A stretch of 64,000 nt of DNA from Vibrio sinensis (GTDB taxonomy: Bacteria; Pseudomonadota; Gammaproteobacteria; Enterobacterales; Vibrionaceae), in the NCBI RefSeq assembly GCF_003605645.1, contig NZ_QVMU01000013.1, positions 51,545 through 115,544 on the forward strand, read 5' to 3'. Positions within the stretch are counted from its first letter, which is position 1. Every line of letters begins with the position of its first letter. Both the position numbers and the translations under genes were made by a program. Below are positions 35,348 through 45,936 of this stretch, in pieces. Under the pieces are notes generated by a model that was not told the DNA's origin, made no database searches, and saw nothing but the letters and a program-made list of their open reading frames with translations.

Positions 35348-36532
35348 ATGAGTTTTGATTTTTCAGCCCCTACTGATCGCCTCAATACCTACTCGACACA
35401 ATGGGACTATGTCGGTGACCGATTCGGGTGCTCCAACCTACTACCTTTCACTATTTCCGATATGGATTTTGCCGCTGCACCCTGCATAACCAATGCATTA
35501 CAGCAACGATTAGATCACGGCGTTTTTGGTTATAGTCGTTGGAATCACGCGGATTTTAAACAGTCTATTTGTCATTGGTTTTTAAGCCAATATCAGACGA
35601 ATCTTGATGAAAATAGTCTTGTCTATGGCCCATCCGTCATGTACATCATTGCTCGCTTAATTGAACTTTGGTCACAACCGGGAGATAGCGTGCTCTATTT
35701 TGATCCGGCTTATGATGCTTTCAAGCCGATCATAGAAACCGCAGAACGCAAAGCAATACCTAACCCACTAACCGCAACTGAAAGCGGAAAAGAAAAGCAC
35801 TACAACATTGATTGGTCATTGCTCAATGAGCAAGCTTCTGATCCTCGCTGTCGGATTTTGCTCTTGTGTAACCCGCACAACCCGACGGGAAAAGTTTGGA
35901 GCCAAGCTGAGCTCACACAAATTGCTGACATTGCGCATCGTCATCAAATCAGTGTGATTAGTGACGATATCCATATGGATATTTGCTTTACCCCATACAC
36001 GCCTTGGGTCAACGTTGCACAAAGTAATCAATGGGCATTAGTCAGTTCTGCTTCTAAGTCTTTTAACATTCCAGCCCTAAGTGGAGCGTATGCGGCAATA
36101 GGGTGTGAGCAAACTAAACAAGCATATCTAAATAAACTAAAGCTCACCGACGGCCTATCTTCTCCCTCTATTTTCGGAGTTCTCGCAACCATGAGCGCCT
36201 ATCGAGAAGGTGCGCCTTGGCTTGAATCACTAAAAGAGTATCTGTATCAAAATCTTTTGTTTGTTGCCGAACAACTTAATCACGCGTTTCCAGAACTCAG
36301 TGTGTGCCCACCACAAGGGACCTATTTAGCATGGATAGATCTATCGCCACTCAACATTGATATGGACGCACTACAACACGCATTGATTCACGACCAAAAA
36401 ATCGCCATCATGCGGGGTGACTGTTACGGATCACTAGGTCGTAACCACCTGCGTTTAAATGTAGGGTGCCAGAGAAGTAAAGTGGAGCAAGGGGTCAAAG
36501 GCTTAATTAAGGCAATTCATTCGCTGCAATAA
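35348..36532 (+). CDS. MalY/PatB-type C-S beta-lyase or aminotransferase
   Basis: A 394-residue PLP-dependent fold-type I enzyme. It has PFTISDMDFAAAP near the N-terminus, the substrate/PLP region CNPHNPTGKVW, PLP-pairing Asp in ISDDIHMD and the Schiff-base Lys in SSASKSFNIP. MalY and PatB split cystathionine or cysteine S-conjugates to a thiol, pyruvate and ammonia. It is co-directional with the PTS EIIA gene, so it may process the aglycone of the imported conjugate. This last point is inference. Confidence 0.88.
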   Translation: MSFDFSAPTDRLNTYSTQWDYVGDRFGCSNLLPFTISDMDFAAAPCITNALQQRLDHGVFGYSRWNHADFKQSICHWFLSQYQTNLDENSLVYGPSVMYIIARLIELWSQPGDSVLYFDPAYDAFKPIIETAERKAIPNPLTATESGKEKHYNIDWSLLNEQASDPRCRILLLCNPHNPTGKVWSQAELTQIADIAHRHQISVISDDIHMDICFTPYTPWVNVAQSNQWALVSSASKSFNIPALSGAYAAIGCEQTKQAYLNKLKLTDGLSSPSIFGVLATMSAYREGAPWLESLKEYLYQNLLFVAEQLNHAFPELSVCPPQGTYLAWIDLSPLNIDMDALQHALIHDQKIAIMRGDCYGSLGRNHLRLNVGCQRSKVEQGVKGLIKAIHSLQ

Positions 36533-36644
36533 TACCCAGCCCACCTTATAGACAAAAAATCCAACCCCAAATTGCCTAATGACTTAAACGTGATTGGGCT
36601 TTTTCTATCCAGCCTATTAGTCATATCAAGCAGATAAGTCAGCT

Positions 36645-37478
36645 CTATAGCAGACGTCTTCTCAGCCCAGATTTCTCCAATATCCGAGTGGTAATCTCTT
36701 CAACTGATAGTGTCGAAGTATTGATAAATGGAATCGCTTCACGTCGAAACAGCGATTCCACACTCGACAATTCCGCAAGGCATTGCTCCGTACTCGCATA
36801 CTCGCTACCAGCCAATCGATTCTCTCGAATTTGCGTTAGCCGTTCAGGATCAATCGTTAACCCAAACAATTTATGCCGATGAATTTCAAATTCAGGCAGT
36901 AAACGCAAGCGCTTAATATCTTCTTCAATAAATGGGTAATTGACTACTCGTAGCCCAAATTGCATTGCCATGTACAAGCTCGTTGGCGTTTTTCCACTAC
37001 GCGAAACACCAAGTAAAATAATATCTGCTTTTTCCAACCCTTTAAGGGTTATGCCATCGTCATGAGCCAACGTATATTCTATTGCAGCAATACGATCAAA
37101 ATATCGCTCCGAATCTTTCCCTACACTGCGCGAACGCTGTAACTGCGGCATTGGTGTCATTTGTGTATCGTTTTGTACTTTTTGCACTAAATTATCAATG
37201 ACGTCATAACAATGTGCCGGTGAATCTAGCAGCATAGCTTTAAGTTGGGGTAATACTATTGAAAAGAATACCAGCGGCTTTTCGCCAGTTCTTAAATAAG
37301 ACCCCTCAATCTCTTTTAACAATTTCTCTAACTTTTCTTCACTCTCGACAAACGGAAAAGTTTTTTCATTTGCATTGAATGGGAATTGACCCAGAACAAC
37401 GTGCCCTAACGTCTCACATGTTATGGCCGTTCCATCAGAAACATAGAATACATCACGACTTTGACTATTGCTTTGCAT
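36645..37478 (-). CDS. ppsR: PEP synthase regulatory protein (kinase/pyrophosphorylase)
   Basis: A 277-residue DUF299 bifunctional enzyme that inactivates PEP synthase by ADP-dependent phosphorylation of an active-site Thr and reactivates it by Pi-dependent removal. It has [16 protein letters not shown] at the N-terminus and the P-loop [15 protein letters not shown]. It is divergent from ppsA, its target, as in many gamma-proteobacteria. Confidence 0.93.
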   Translation of the reverse strand: MQSNSQSRDVFYVSDGTAITCETLGHVVLGQFPFNANEKTFPFVESEEKLEKLLKEIEGSYLRTGEKPLVFFSIVLPQLKAMLLDSPAHCYDVIDNLVQKVQNDTQMTPMPQLQRSRSVGKDSERYFDRIAAIEYTLAHDDGITLKGLEKADIILLGVSRSGKTPTSLYMAMQFGLRVVNYPFIEEDIKRLRLLPEFEIHRHKLFGLTIDPERLTQIRENRLAGSEYASTEQCLAELSSVESLFRREAIPFINTSTLSVEEITTRILEKSGLRRRLL

Positions 37479-37644
37479 GTTTTATTTAAACTTTAAAAAT
37501 TATTTGATTAGGATAGACCCATAATACAAATAAATACCCCGAGCAAACTATTACGCATACCACAGCTTTGAATATTTGTTAAAATTTTTTCAGCTTCAAC
37601 GTAAACGTTTGCCCCTACACAAAAGCTGCATTCTGGAGAAAGAC

Positions 37645-40020
37645 ATGCAAAACAATACTCTTTGGTTCAATGGCCTATCCATGGAAGATGTTGATAAGGT
37701 TGGAGGCAAAAACGCATCACTGGGAGAAATGGTGTCTAACCTTTCTAAAGCCGGTGTATCTGTACCAAACGGCTTCGCCACTACATCTTATGCCTTTAAC
37801 CAATTTCTTGACCACGATGGTCTAGATGAGCGTATTCATCTACTACTTGATGAGCTTGATGTCAGTGACGTTGATGCTCTGCGTAAAACTGGTGCCCTAA
37901 TCCGCCAGTGGGTTTTAGATGCACCTTTCCCAGCCGATCTTGAAAAAGATATTCGAGAAAACTATCAAGAACTCACCGCGGATAAGCCTGAACTCTCGGT
38001 TGCTGTTCGCTCTTCTGCCACCGCAGAAGATTTGCCGGATGCCTCTTTTGCCGGCCAGCAAGAAACTTTCCTAAATGTGAAAGGTATTGACGCCGTACTG
38101 GAAGCAACCAAGCACGTGTACGCATCCTTGTTTAATGACCGAGCAATCTCCTACCGAGTGCACCAAGGTTTTGACCATCGTGGTATTTCCTTGTCCGCTG
38201 GGATCCAGTGTATGGTGCGCTCAGACAAAGCCTCTTCAGGCGTTATGTTTACGTTAGATACTGAATCAGGATTTGATCAAGTGGTGTTCATCACTTCTTC
38301 TTGGGGCTTGGGAGAAATGGTGGTACAAGGCGCGGTAAACCCTGATGAGTTCTATGTTCATAAACCAATGTTCGAGGCGGGCCAGCACCCAATCGTTAAG
38401 AAAACATTCGGTTCAAAACAGATCAAAATGATTTATTCGCCAAACCCTGAGATTGGCAAGCAAGTTGAGATCGTCGATACCGATGCGCAAGAGCGTAACC
38501 AGTTCTCGCTAAACGATGAAGAGATCAAAGAGCTGGCAAAACAAGCCATGATCATCGAAAAACACTACCAACGTCCGATGGATATTGAGTGGGCAAAAGA
38601 TGGTATAGACGGACAGATCTATATTGTTCAAGCACGTCCAGAAACGGTTTGTTCACAGGGCAATAAAAACGTCATTGAACGTTATGAATTAAGTAACAAA
38701 GCTGACATTCTTGTTGAAGGTCGTGCTATTGGTCAGCGCATCGGAAGTGGCCCTGTTCGCCTAGTTGACTCACTGGACCAAATGTCTTTGGTACAAGACG
38801 GTGACGTTCTCGTGACTGATATGACGGATCCTGATTGGGAACCTGTTATGAAAAAAGCAGCAGCGATCATCACAAACCGTGGTGGCCGTACCTGTCACGC
38901 AGCCATCATTGCTCGTGAACTCGGTATTCCAGCCATTGTTGGCTGTGGAAACGCAACTGAACTGCTAACCGATGGCGCAACAGTGACCGCCTCATGTGCC
39001 GAGGGGGAAACCGGTTATGTCTACCAAGGTGAGTTAGAGTTTGAAGTCAAACGTTCTTCCGTGGATGAACTTCCACTATTGCCAACCAAAGTGATGATGA
39101 ACGTTGGCAACCCAGATCGCGCATTTGATTTTGCCCAAATTCCGAACGAAGGCGTAGGCTTGGCGCGTTTAGAGTTCATCATCAACAAGATGATTGGTAT
39201 TCACCCGAAAGCCCTATTGAATTTCGATGCTCAAAGCGATGAACTCAAAGCCGAGATTACTCAGCGCATCCGTGGCTATAAAGATCCCGTTGATTTCTAC
39301 GTCAGTAAACTCACTGAGGGTATCGCCACTATCGCTGCTGCTTTCTGGCCTAAACGTGTCATCGTTCGTATGTCTGACTTTAAGTCGAATGAATACAGCA
39401 ACTTGATTGGCGGCAAAGACTACGAACCACATGAAGAGAACCCAATGCTTGGATTCCGTGGTGCATCTCGCTACATCTCTCCAGATTTCGAAGAGTGTTT
39501 TGAACTGGAAACACGCGCGATCAAACGCGTCCGCAATGAAATGGGTTTGAAGAACGTTGAAATCATGATCCCATTTGTCCGCACTACCGATGAAGCTGCT
39601 TCAGTTATCGATCTATTAGCGAAGTTTGATTTACGCCGTGGCGATCAAGGCCTAAAAGTCATCATGATGTGTGAACTACCATCTAACGCGATTTTAGCCG
39701 AAGAGTTCCTTAAGCACTTTGATGGCTTCTCTATCGGTTCCAATGATATGACTCAGCTTACCCTCGGTTTAGACCGGGACTCTGGTGATATTGCTTACCT
39801 ATTTGATGAACGTAATCCAGCCGTAAAAGCGATGTTGAAAATGGCTATAGATGCGGCAACTAAAGCCGGTAAATACGTGGGGATCTGTGGCCAAGGTCCA
39901 TCGGATCATGACGATCTCGCGCAATGGCTGATGGAGCAAGGTATCAACTCAGTCTCACTAAACCCTGATACTGTCATCGATACTTGGCTTAAACTGAGCA
40001 AGGTCAGCAACACACAGTAA
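37645..40020 (+). CDS. ppsA: Phosphoenolpyruvate synthase
   Basis: Converts pyruvate and ATP to PEP, AMP and phosphate for gluconeogenesis. The 791-residue protein has an N-terminal ATP-grasp domain (about 1-350), the phospho-His domain with [20 protein letters not shown], and the C-terminal PEP-utilising barrel ([28 protein letters not shown]). The ATG at 37645 has GGAGAAAGAC upstream. The upstream in-frame extension is not part of the family. Divergent ppsR controls its activity. Confidence 0.97.
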   Translation: MQNNTLWFNGLSMEDVDKVGGKNASLGEMVSNLSKAGVSVPNGFATTSYAFNQFLDHDGLDERIHLLLDELDVSDVDALRKTGALIRQWVLDAPFPADLEKDIRENYQELTADKPELSVAVRSSATAEDLPDASFAGQQETFLNVKGIDAVLEATKHVYASLFNDRAISYRVHQGFDHRGISLSAGIQCMVRSDKASSGVMFTLDTESGFDQVVFITSSWGLGEMVVQGAVNPDEFYVHKPMFEAGQHPIVKKTFGSKQIKMIYSPNPEIGKQVEIVDTDAQERNQFSLNDEEIKELAKQAMIIEKHYQRPMDIEWAKDGIDGQIYIVQARPETVCSQGNKNVIERYELSNKADILVEGRAIGQRIGSGPVRLVDSLDQMSLVQDGDVLVTDMTDPDWEPVMKKAAAIITNRGGRTCHAAIIARELGIPAIVGCGNATELLTDGATVTASCAEGETGYVYQGELEFEVKRSSVDELPLLPTKVMMNVGNPDRAFDFAQIPNEGVGLARLEFIINKMIGIHPKALLNFDAQSDELKAEITQRIRGYKDPVDFYVSKLTEGIATIAAAFWPKRVIVRMSDFKSNEYSNLIGGKDYEPHEENPMLGFRGASRYISPDFEECFELETRAIKRVRNEMGLKNVEIMIPFVRTTDEAASVIDLLAKFDLRRGDQGLKVIMMCELPSNAILAEEFLKHFDGFSIGSNDMTQLTLGLDRDSGDIAYLFDERNPAVKAMLKMAIDAATKAGKYVGICGQGPSDHDDLAQWLMEQGINSVSLNPDTVIDTWLKLSKVSNTQ

Positions 40021-40064
40021 AAAAATACTCTGTAGATAATAAATAACATTGCTTACAATGAACT

Positions 40065-40085
40065 AGCCCCTGCATAACAGGGGCT
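40065..40085. terminator. Terminator between ppsA and srlB
   Basis: Stem AGCCCCTG / CAGGGGCT with a CATAA loop, followed by TTT. It lies between two convergent genes and could serve both. Confidence 0.85.
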
Positions 40086-40092
40086 TTTAAAA

Positions 40093-40452
40093 TTACCCAA
40101 ACACTATCTCATCGCCAATATTTAATGTATCTGGACAAGTTCCGATAACATGAACGGTACCAGGTTGTTCTGGCTCTAGAAGACCATCAAACTTAATCGT
40201 GATGTGTCCAAGGTTCGCCAAGTTTTGGCTCACAGCGCAACCTACAGCGGTGACGACAAAGTCTTTTTCAGCAATCAGTAAAGTACTCTGCGTACTGATA
40301 ATGCCGACATCTTTTCCTTGATCGTGGATAAAACAATAGTCACCAACATCTTCAGGTACACTCTGATTAAATAAAATAATCATGTTATCTTCTAGCGATT
40401 CCATCGCTAGACATCCGATATCCGTTATCGTGGCTTTAAATTGCAAAGACAT
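40093..40452 (-). CDS. srlB: PTS glucitol/sorbitol EIIA, copy 1
   Basis: A 119-residue cytoplasmic EIIA-Gut from the ATG at 40452 (MSLQFKAT), which has AGG upstream. A longer frame to 40512 runs into srlE. It includes GHITIKFDG and the NLANLGHITI region bearing the phospho-accepting His. It is the last gene of the long srl gene series, behind the EIIC-EIIB genes of set 1. Confidence 0.9.
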   Translation of the reverse strand: MSLQFKATITDIGCLAMESLEDNMIILFNQSVPEDVGDYCFIHDQGKDVGIISTQSTLLIAEKDFVVTAVGCAVSQNLANLGHITIKFDGLLEPEQPGTVHVIGTCPDTLNIGDEIVFG

Positions 40453-40459
40453 AAATAAC

Positions 40460-41470
40460 CTAGTGGTAAATAAACATAGAAACGAACCAAGCAAGTAAAA
40501 CGGTTGGCGCACCTGTGATAAAACGAGAATAAAGTACAGATGGTACCCCCACCTCTATCGTCTCTTTCTTCGCATCAGCTAAACCTAACCCGACAGGAAT
40601 AAAATCACATGCCGCTTGGGAGTTGATTGCAAATAGTGCCGGTAGTGCAAAATGCGGTGGAATCGCTCCTGTTCCAATTTGCACACCCACTAAAACACCA
40701 ATAACTTGTGCAATGACTGCACCAGGGCCTAGAAACGGTGAGAATAATGGAAACGAGCAAATCAATGCGAGCATCACCAACCCTATTGGATTTGACGATA
40801 ACGGCGTTAGCAAATTGGCAATAAGGTCGCCAAGCCCCGAAGCAAGAATAACGCCAATTAACATCGAGACAAACGCCATGAAAGGCAGGATCGTTTTTAG
40901 TACAGAATCAATGGTATCTCGACCTACCTGATAAAAAGTAGCCATAATATTACCCATCGACATACCGACTTTGGCAATAATACCACCACTCTGTTCACTC
41001 AATTTTTTATTTGTATCATAAGAAACTGAGCTGTTTTCATTTATATGTCGAACACTGCTTTCTTGTTGGTTTACGTTAGTTTGGCTGATGGCTTGTTCAC
41101 TACTTGCATCAGCGAGACTAATGCAAGTTTCATCGATGGATGAAGCATAAATTCCCTCATGAATAAACTGAGCCAGTGGCCCTGATTTACCCGTCGCATG
41201 AATGTTAAGCGTATAAAGGTTTTTTTTCGGATATAAACCACAACGTAATGTTCCGCCGCAGTCGATTACGACTAAACCAACGTCTTCATCAGCAACCACA
41301 CTCTTAAATCCATCCACCGCTTCCCAGCCAGTCAACTTGCAAATATGGTCCACAATTGTAGGTCGACTTCCACCCGTAATGAACAGTACTTTTTTTTCAG
41401 GGACAACTGGAATTTGTAGAGGTCCACCCCAACCATGATTCCCAGCAATGACATTCAATACACTACTCAT
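40460..41470 (-). CDS. srlE: PTS glucitol/sorbitol EIIB(C), copy 1
   Basis: A 336-residue SrlE-type subunit. The EIIB domain (about 1-110) has the phospho-Cys in [15 protein letters not shown], a linker lies at 110-170, and a membrane domain (about 185-336) has [14 protein letters not shown]. It is closely similar in sequence to copy 2 at 44904-45923, though the linker differs. It overlaps the EIIC gene by four bases. Confidence 0.93.
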   Translation of the reverse strand: MSSVLNVIAGNHGWGGPLQIPVVPEKKVLFITGGSRPTIVDHICKLTGWEAVDGFKSVVADEDVGLVVIDCGGTLRCGLYPKKNLYTLNIHATGKSGPLAQFIHEGIYASSIDETCISLADASSEQAISQTNVNQQESSVRHINENSSVSYDTNKKLSEQSGGIIAKVGMSMGNIMATFYQVGRDTIDSVLKTILPFMAFVSMLIGVILASGLGDLIANLLTPLSSNPIGLVMLALICSFPLFSPFLGPGAVIAQVIGVLVGVQIGTGAIPPHFALPALFAINSQAACDFIPVGLGLADAKKETIEVGVPSVLYSRFITGAPTVLLAWFVSMFIYH

Positions 41471-42033
41471 TGTTTATGCCCTTCCACTGTAAAATCCACA
41501 GTATCTGACAAGGTCTTTCCTTGCTGTTTACATACCATTGCAGTCGTAAAGTCAGTGACCCAACCTCTAAAGAAGTTTGAAACGAGCCCAACGAGTAAGT
41601 ATCCCATTGCCAAAGGAGCTAAAGGCAGACCAAGTTGTGTAATGCCATTTGCAATTCCGAGATAAATAAACAATTCACCAGGATTAACATGGGGAAACAT
41701 GCCATTCATAGTGTGACAACTATAGGAGGCAGAGGCGTAATATGAGGGTTTATAGCGTTCAGGAAGAAACTTCCCAAGGCTCAATGTCATTGGGTTGCAA
41801 AAAACAAAAGTTCCCAAGAAAGGGAGAACGAGATATCGAGAAACCGGATTGCTGGAACACTTAGCCGCCAATTTTTCAATCCGATGCTGACCGATAAAGC
41901 GAATGATTGAGTTCATCGCAATCAACAAGCATATGAGTAGCGGTAAAATGCCCGTCACCATGCCGACTAGAACTTCACCACCTTTTTCAAAAAGTCCAAA
42001 AAACCATTCAGCACCTAAAGTGAAATACTCCAT
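41467..42033 (-). CDS. srlA: PTS glucitol/sorbitol EIIC, copy 1
   Basis: A 188-residue membrane subunit with [20 protein letters not shown] at the start and the strongly conserved [20 protein letters not shown]. The frame can start at a GTG at 42042, but the ATG at 42033 aligns with copy 2. It overlaps srlE. It forms the translocation channel together with the SrlE membrane part. Confidence 0.92.
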   Translation of the reverse strand: MEYFTLGAEWFFGLFEKGGEVLVGMVTGILPLLICLLIAMNSIIRFIGQHRIEKLAAKCSSNPVSRYLVLPFLGTFVFCNPMTLSLGKFLPERYKPSYYASASYSCHTMNGMFPHVNPGELFIYLGIANGITQLGLPLAPLAMGYLLVGLVSNFFRGWVTDFTTAMVCKQQGKTLSDTVDFTVEGHKQ

Positions 42034-42113
42034 AAAGCCCACATAAATACAGATACAACATACGGGCTATTCTGATACATAATGATTAATGAAACACTAG
42101 CAGTGTTTTAATT

Positions 42114-42129
42114 TGTGATTGCAATCATC
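42114..42129 (-). promoter_or_regulatory. Weak CRP-like box before srlA copy 1
   Basis: TGTGA-TTGCAA-TCATC keeps 8 of 10 consensus bases. It lies about 75 bases upstream of srlA copy 1, so set 1 may have its own promoter in addition to read-through from srlR. Confidence 0.35.
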
Positions 42130-42134
42130 AAAGA

Positions 42135-42153
42135 AGCTTTCAAAGTGAAAGCT
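42135..42153 (-). terminator. Hairpin after srlR
   Basis: Stem AGCTTTCA / TGAAAGCT with a 3-base loop and a weak T-rich tail on the minus strand, just after the srlR stop. The TTTCA/TGAAA arms also resemble repeats in the upstream srl control region, so it may instead be an operator. Confidence 0.4.
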
Positions 42154-42166
42154 ATTAACTTTTCAT

Positions 42167-42946
42167 TTACACCAAGTAAACCGTAATACCAATATTCGTT
42201 AGGCCTTTTACGAATTCTTCTGATAAATCTGAATCTGTAATAACGACATCAACCAAGTCAAGTGGAACAACAATATTGGGACTTTTACGGCCAAATTTGG
42301 ATGAATCGAGCACGACGATAATTTGGTTAGCCGACTTACACATTGCCTGACTGACTTGATAGGCTTCATTATAAGTCGTACACCCTTGCTCTAAGTCAAA
42401 CCCATCGGCACCAATAAAAAGCTTATCAAACGTAAAATGACTAAAAGCACTTTCGGCTAAGCTTCCATGAAAAGAAGCAGAACGCTTTCTAAATGTACCA
42501 CCAGGCATAATAACCGTATGTTCTGAATTCAATTCGTTCATGGCTTGAACAATATGCATACTATTTGTCATTAAAGTCAATGACATAAGATTATCAAATT
42601 CAGGAACCATCTGTAATGTTGTACTACCACAATCTAGAATTATAGAGTCCCCATCACCAACAAGTTCTGCCGCTTTTTTTGCAATTCGGATTTTTTTATC
42701 CAAATTTAAGGTTTTCTTTTCGTCCATACCAATATCTTCAGATACAACACTAGAAGCTGCATTATTGGAAATAGCTTCTGCACTGCCATATCGTCTCGCA
42801 ACGATTCCTTTTTCTTCCAAAGCTCTTAAATCACTTCGGATCGTAGCCCCTGAAGTATGAAAAATAGAAGCAAGATCGTTTACTGCTGTTTTGCCGTGCT
42901 GCTTAAGGTAAGAAACCAACTGACTCTGTCTGCTATCAATACTCAT
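42167..42946 (-). CDS. srlR: DeoR-family repressor of the glucitol operon
   Basis: A 259-residue repressor. The N-terminal winged helix (KQHGKTAVNDLASIFHTSGA, then TIRSDLRALEEKG) precedes a sugar-phosphate sensor domain with ILDCGSTTLQM and IGADGFDLEQGCTTYNE. It presumably senses a glucitol phosphate, as GutR/SrlR does. It lies between srlM and srlA copy 1, inside the gene series it should control. Confidence 0.88.
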   Translation of the reverse strand: MSIDSRQSQLVSYLKQHGKTAVNDLASIFHTSGATIRSDLRALEEKGIVARRYGSAEAISNNAASSVVSEDIGMDEKKTLNLDKKIRIAKKAAELVGDGDSIILDCGSTTLQMVPEFDNLMSLTLMTNSMHIVQAMNELNSEHTVIMPGGTFRKRSASFHGSLAESAFSHFTFDKLFIGADGFDLEQGCTTYNEAYQVSQAMCKSANQIIVVLDSSKFGRKSPNIVVPLDLVDVVITDSDLSEEFVKGLTNIGITVYLV

Positions 42947-43019
42947 TATTCAATCTACCGATTATTTTTTGATTTATTCTACACTAGATCCCTATCATAT
43001 TGAAGGCAATTTGAAAGTG

Positions 43020-43379
43020 TTATTGTTCAGTTTGAAAGGCAACTTCCAATGCTTCAACCATTCCTTTATTCAATCCACTTAATGTCTTATTGTTAAATGG
43101 ATATGAGTGACCTATCAGTTCTGGAACCGTCTTAGGTCGAGCAAAGACAGTGACACCATTAAGCACTTTTGCATCAATAATAATCCCATCATCTGCTTCA
43201 ACTAACACAAGAATTGTTCTTGCTTTCCAACGACTTTTCGTACGGCCAATTTTCACTTTTCCTTTATGAGACATAGAATGGATCATTCTATTAAAAGCGC
43301 GGATTTGGAAAAAACTCATACCGATTTGGGCAACCCAAGCAACAATAGCAACAGTTATTAATAAAGAAACAGAATCCAT
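43020..43379 (-). CDS. srlM: Glucitol operon activator GutM/SrlM
   Basis: A 119-residue GutM-family protein. It has a single N-terminal hydrophobic segment (SLLITVAIVAWVAQIGMSFF) followed by FNRMIHSMSHKGKVKIGRTKSRW, typical of the family. In E. coli GutM activates the operon together with the GutR repressor. AGAGGTGG precedes the ATG. It sits upstream of srlR, as in E. coli. Confidence 0.88.
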   Translation of the reverse strand: MDSVSLLITVAIVAWVAQIGMSFFQIRAFNRMIHSMSHKGKVKIGRTKSRWKARTILVLVEADDGIIIDAKVLNGVTVFARPKTVPELIGHSYPFNNKTLSGLNKGMVEALEVAFQTEQ

Positions 43380-43450
43380 AATCCACCTCTAGGTAGTAGC
43401 CCTAGTGCATTAGTTAATGAGAAAATAACAACTCTGATGATGATGAATGT

Positions 43451-43476
43451 TTCATATCATCTTATTGTGATATGAA
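43451..43476 (-). other. Hairpin between microprotein gene and srlM
   Basis: Perfect 9-base arms TTCATATCA / TGATATGAA around 8 bases, with further pairing across a bulge. Probably an mRNA-processing or stability stem. Confidence 0.4.
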
Positions 43477-43498
43477 CATTTTACTGACTATTGATACT

Positions 43499-43603
43499 TT
43501 AGTCTTTTGTTTTTGAGTTAGGTGTTACGCGCATATAATTAAGGAATAAGTGAGTTCCCCAAGCCATGATGAGCACTAAAACGATTGCAATTAAAATATC
43601 CAT
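43499..43603 (-). CDS. 34-residue membrane microprotein in the srl operon
   Basis: A short frame not usually called. The ATG at 43603 is preceded by AAGG at seven bases, and translation gives MDILIAIVLVLIMAWGTHLF, then a polar tail (NYMRVTPNSKTKD) and a TAA. One membrane helix spans most of the protein. It lies between srlD and srlM on the same strand as the whole operon. Small single-helix proteins often tune transporters, and here the partner could be the glucitol EIIC/EIIB. I know of no such gene in the E. coli srl operon. Confidence 0.6.
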   Translation of the reverse strand: MDILIAIVLVLIMAWGTHLFLNYMRVTPNSKTKD

Positions 43604-43708
43604 AAAATGCCTTACTATGCCTCAGGAATTTGAGTGTGAAAGGGAAAAACAAATATAAGAGGCTTCTGCCCCTTATATTTTCACTTCATCTGGTTAACTA
43701 AATAACCG

Positions 43709-44485
43709 CTAGAACATCACTTGGCCGCCAGTGATATTAATAGATTGTCCAGTGCAATATTTCGCACCATCACTCACATAGAACTTAAGGACATTTAAAA
43801 CGTCATCGTAGCCACAGCCCGCTTTAAGAGGCACTTTATCAATGTAGTGTTGTAGAACTTCTGACTCTTCAAGACCCAGTTTTTTCGCATATTGAGGAAT
43901 CAAGCTTTGGAACATTGGTGATTCAAGTAAGTTACCAAGCATTAAGCTGTTTACTGTGATCTTGTCATCAGCTAGATCTAGTGCGATAGACTGAGTTAAG
44001 CCAATACCACCGAACTTAGCTGAGCTATAACCTGCGTTGTGCTTACTACCAACTTTACCTGACTTACTGTTGATCTGAATAATACGACCTCCATTACCTT
44101 GCGCTACCATGTAGCGTGCAGCTTCGCGAGCACATAAGAAATAGCCGTTAAGGTTTACATTCACATTAAAATTAAAATCTTGAAGTGTAAAATCAGTAAT
44201 TTTCGTCGCTTTTGCTACACCAGCGCTGTAGACCAAGATATCAATACTACCAAGTGTCTCTTGGATAGTTTTAAACGCTTGAGCAACACTCTGTTCATCA
44301 GTGGCATCAACTTGAACACCCACTGACATTCCAGCGCCCTGCAATGTACAGATATCGTCCGCTACTTTTGATGCATTTTGACCATTTAGATCAGCAACAC
44401 CCACTTTGTATCCTTCAGCTGCTAGCCCTTTACAAAGATACTCACCTAGTGTTTGACCACCACCAATAACGACAGCTGTTTTCAT
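43709..44485 (-). CDS. srlD: Sorbitol-6-phosphate 2-dehydrogenase
   Basis: A 258-residue short-chain dehydrogenase that oxidises glucitol 6-phosphate to fructose 6-phosphate with NAD. It has the Rossmann motif AVVIGGGQTLGEYL, the NAD adenine-binding region VQVDATDE and catalytic Ser/Tyr/Lys (INSKSGKVGSKHNAGYSSAK). The ATG at 44485 begins the Rossmann fold. A longer frame to 44515 adds residues foreign to the family. It lies just after EIIA copy 2. Confidence 0.92.
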   Translation of the reverse strand: MKTAVVIGGGQTLGEYLCKGLAAEGYKVGVADLNGQNASKVADDICTLQGAGMSVGVQVDATDEQSVAQAFKTIQETLGSIDILVYSAGVAKATKITDFTLQDFNFNVNVNLNGYFLCAREAARYMVAQGNGGRIIQINSKSGKVGSKHNAGYSSAKFGGIGLTQSIALDLADDKITVNSLMLGNLLESPMFQSLIPQYAKKLGLEESEVLQHYIDKVPLKAGCGYDDVLNVLKFYVSDGAKYCTGQSINITGGQVMF

Positions 44486-44536
44486 AACGAATCTCCGAAA
44501 AATTAGGCAGTGCAAAAGACCACTGCCTTAAAAAAA

Positions 44537-44893
44537 TCAATTAAAACTAATAGTTGAGCCAACATTCAAAGTACTTGGTTGAGCGCCACTTAAGTGAAGA
44601 CTACCGACGAAGTCAGCTTGATCTGCTGAATCAAAACGCAACGTGATATGACCTAAGTTGCCTAAATTTTGATTCACTGCGTCACCAACTGCGGTTATGG
44701 GATAACTCTTGTTATCGATAACCACTTCACCACCGACAGAAATCTCACCTCTTAATTCATCATGGGTATGCACAAAACAGTATTCTGCGGCATCAGCGGG
44801 AACAGACTTGTTGAATAAAATCAGCATATCGTCTTCAAGTGCATCTACAGCACATTCACCAACTTGAATTATTTCAATGCTATACAAGCTCAT
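44537..44893 (-). CDS. srlB: PTS glucitol/sorbitol EIIA, copy 2
   Basis: A 118-residue EIIA-Gut from the ATG at 44893 (MSLYSIEI). It contains QNLGNLGHITLRF with the candidate phospho-His. It resembles copy 1 over its whole length but differs at many positions, so the two are old paralogues and not a fresh duplication. It is followed by srlD. Confidence 0.9.
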   Translation of the reverse strand: MSLYSIEIIQVGECAVDALEDDMLILFNKSVPADAAEYCFVHTHDELRGEISVGGEVVIDNKSYPITAVGDAVNQNLGNLGHITLRFDSADQADFVGSLHLSGAQPSTLNVGSTISFN

Positions 44894-44903
44894 TTTCTTA
44901 CCC

Positions 44904-45923
44904 TTAATTGTAAATAAACATAGAGACAAACCAGGCTAGTAATACAGTTGGAGCACCAGTAAGGAATCGGCCATATAGAACCGATGGAACTCCCACTCGT
45001 ACTGTTTCTGGTTTTGCTTCAGCTAATCCCAAGCCTACTGGGATGAAATCACATGCAGCTTGAGCATTAATTGCAAACAAAGCTGGTAATGCAAGGTGCG
45101 GAGGGATGTTACCCAGACCAATTTGCGTACCGATTAAGACACCAATAACTTGCGCAATAACCGCTCCAGGGCCCAAAAATGGTGACAAGAAAGGGAATGA
45201 ACAAATCAACGCAAGGACAATCAGTCCAATCGGATTTGTTGCTAATGGCACAAGAACATGCGCGATTGTGTCACCGATACCACTCGCTAAAATCACACCA
45301 ATAAGCATGGAAACAAAAGCCATGAATGGGATAATGGTAGAAATAACGGTGTCAATGGTGTCACGGCCGGCTTGGAAAAATACCGCCATGACATTACCCA
45401 TACCCATACCGATACGAGCTAATAATCCATCCGATTGTTCTGTCAGTTTTTTATTGGTATCAAAACCACCACCACCCATGACTGCATTTCCATTGGCATC
45501 AATAGAAATTTCATCAGCCATTGTCGGTTCTGCGACAGTTTTAGAGCTCAGCTCTGCTTCACTCGCTAAACTGATACAGTCAACATCAACGCTAGAAACA
45601 TAGTTGCTTTCATTAATGTATTTAGCCATGACGCCTGATTTGCCCGTTGGCATAACATTCAGTGTCGGGATATTATTTTTAGGGTACAAACCACAGCGCA
45701 TAGAGCCACCGCAATCAATAACCGCTACCGCCATCTCTTCGTATTCACAACCATCTGCAAATCCATCAACGGCTTCTAAACCTGTTAGTTCAACTAAACG
45801 GTCAACTATAGCTGGTCGTGTCCCACCAACCATGTACATGATCTTTTTGCCTTTTGGAAAGTCGACTAGAAGCTCTTTACCCCAACCGCCTTTACCTGCT
45901 TTTATTTTTAATGTTGTCGTCAT
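44904..45923 (-). CDS. srlE: PTS glucitol/sorbitol EIIB(C), copy 2
   Basis: A 339-residue SrlE-type subunit. The phospho-Cys lies in [15 protein letters not shown], and the membrane domain carries [26 protein letters not shown] precedes the ATG. The middle linker (about 115-165) is unlike that of copy 1, while both ends are strongly conserved. It sits 13 bases after EIIC copy 2 in the promoter-proximal set. Confidence 0.93.
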   Translation of the reverse strand: MTTTLKIKAGKGGWGKELLVDFPKGKKIMYMVGGTRPAIVDRLVELTGLEAVDGFADGCEYEEMAVAVIDCGGSMRCGLYPKNNIPTLNVMPTGKSGVMAKYINESNYVSSVDVDCISLASEAELSSKTVAEPTMADEISIDANGNAVMGGGGFDTNKKLTEQSDGLLARIGMGMGNVMAVFFQAGRDTIDTVISTIIPFMAFVSMLIGVILASGIGDTIAHVLVPLATNPIGLIVLALICSFPFLSPFLGPGAVIAQVIGVLIGTQIGLGNIPPHLALPALFAINAQAACDFIPVGLGLAEAKPETVRVGVPSVLYGRFLTGAPTVLLAWFVSMFIYN

Positions 45924-45936
45924 GATCTCTTCCCCA

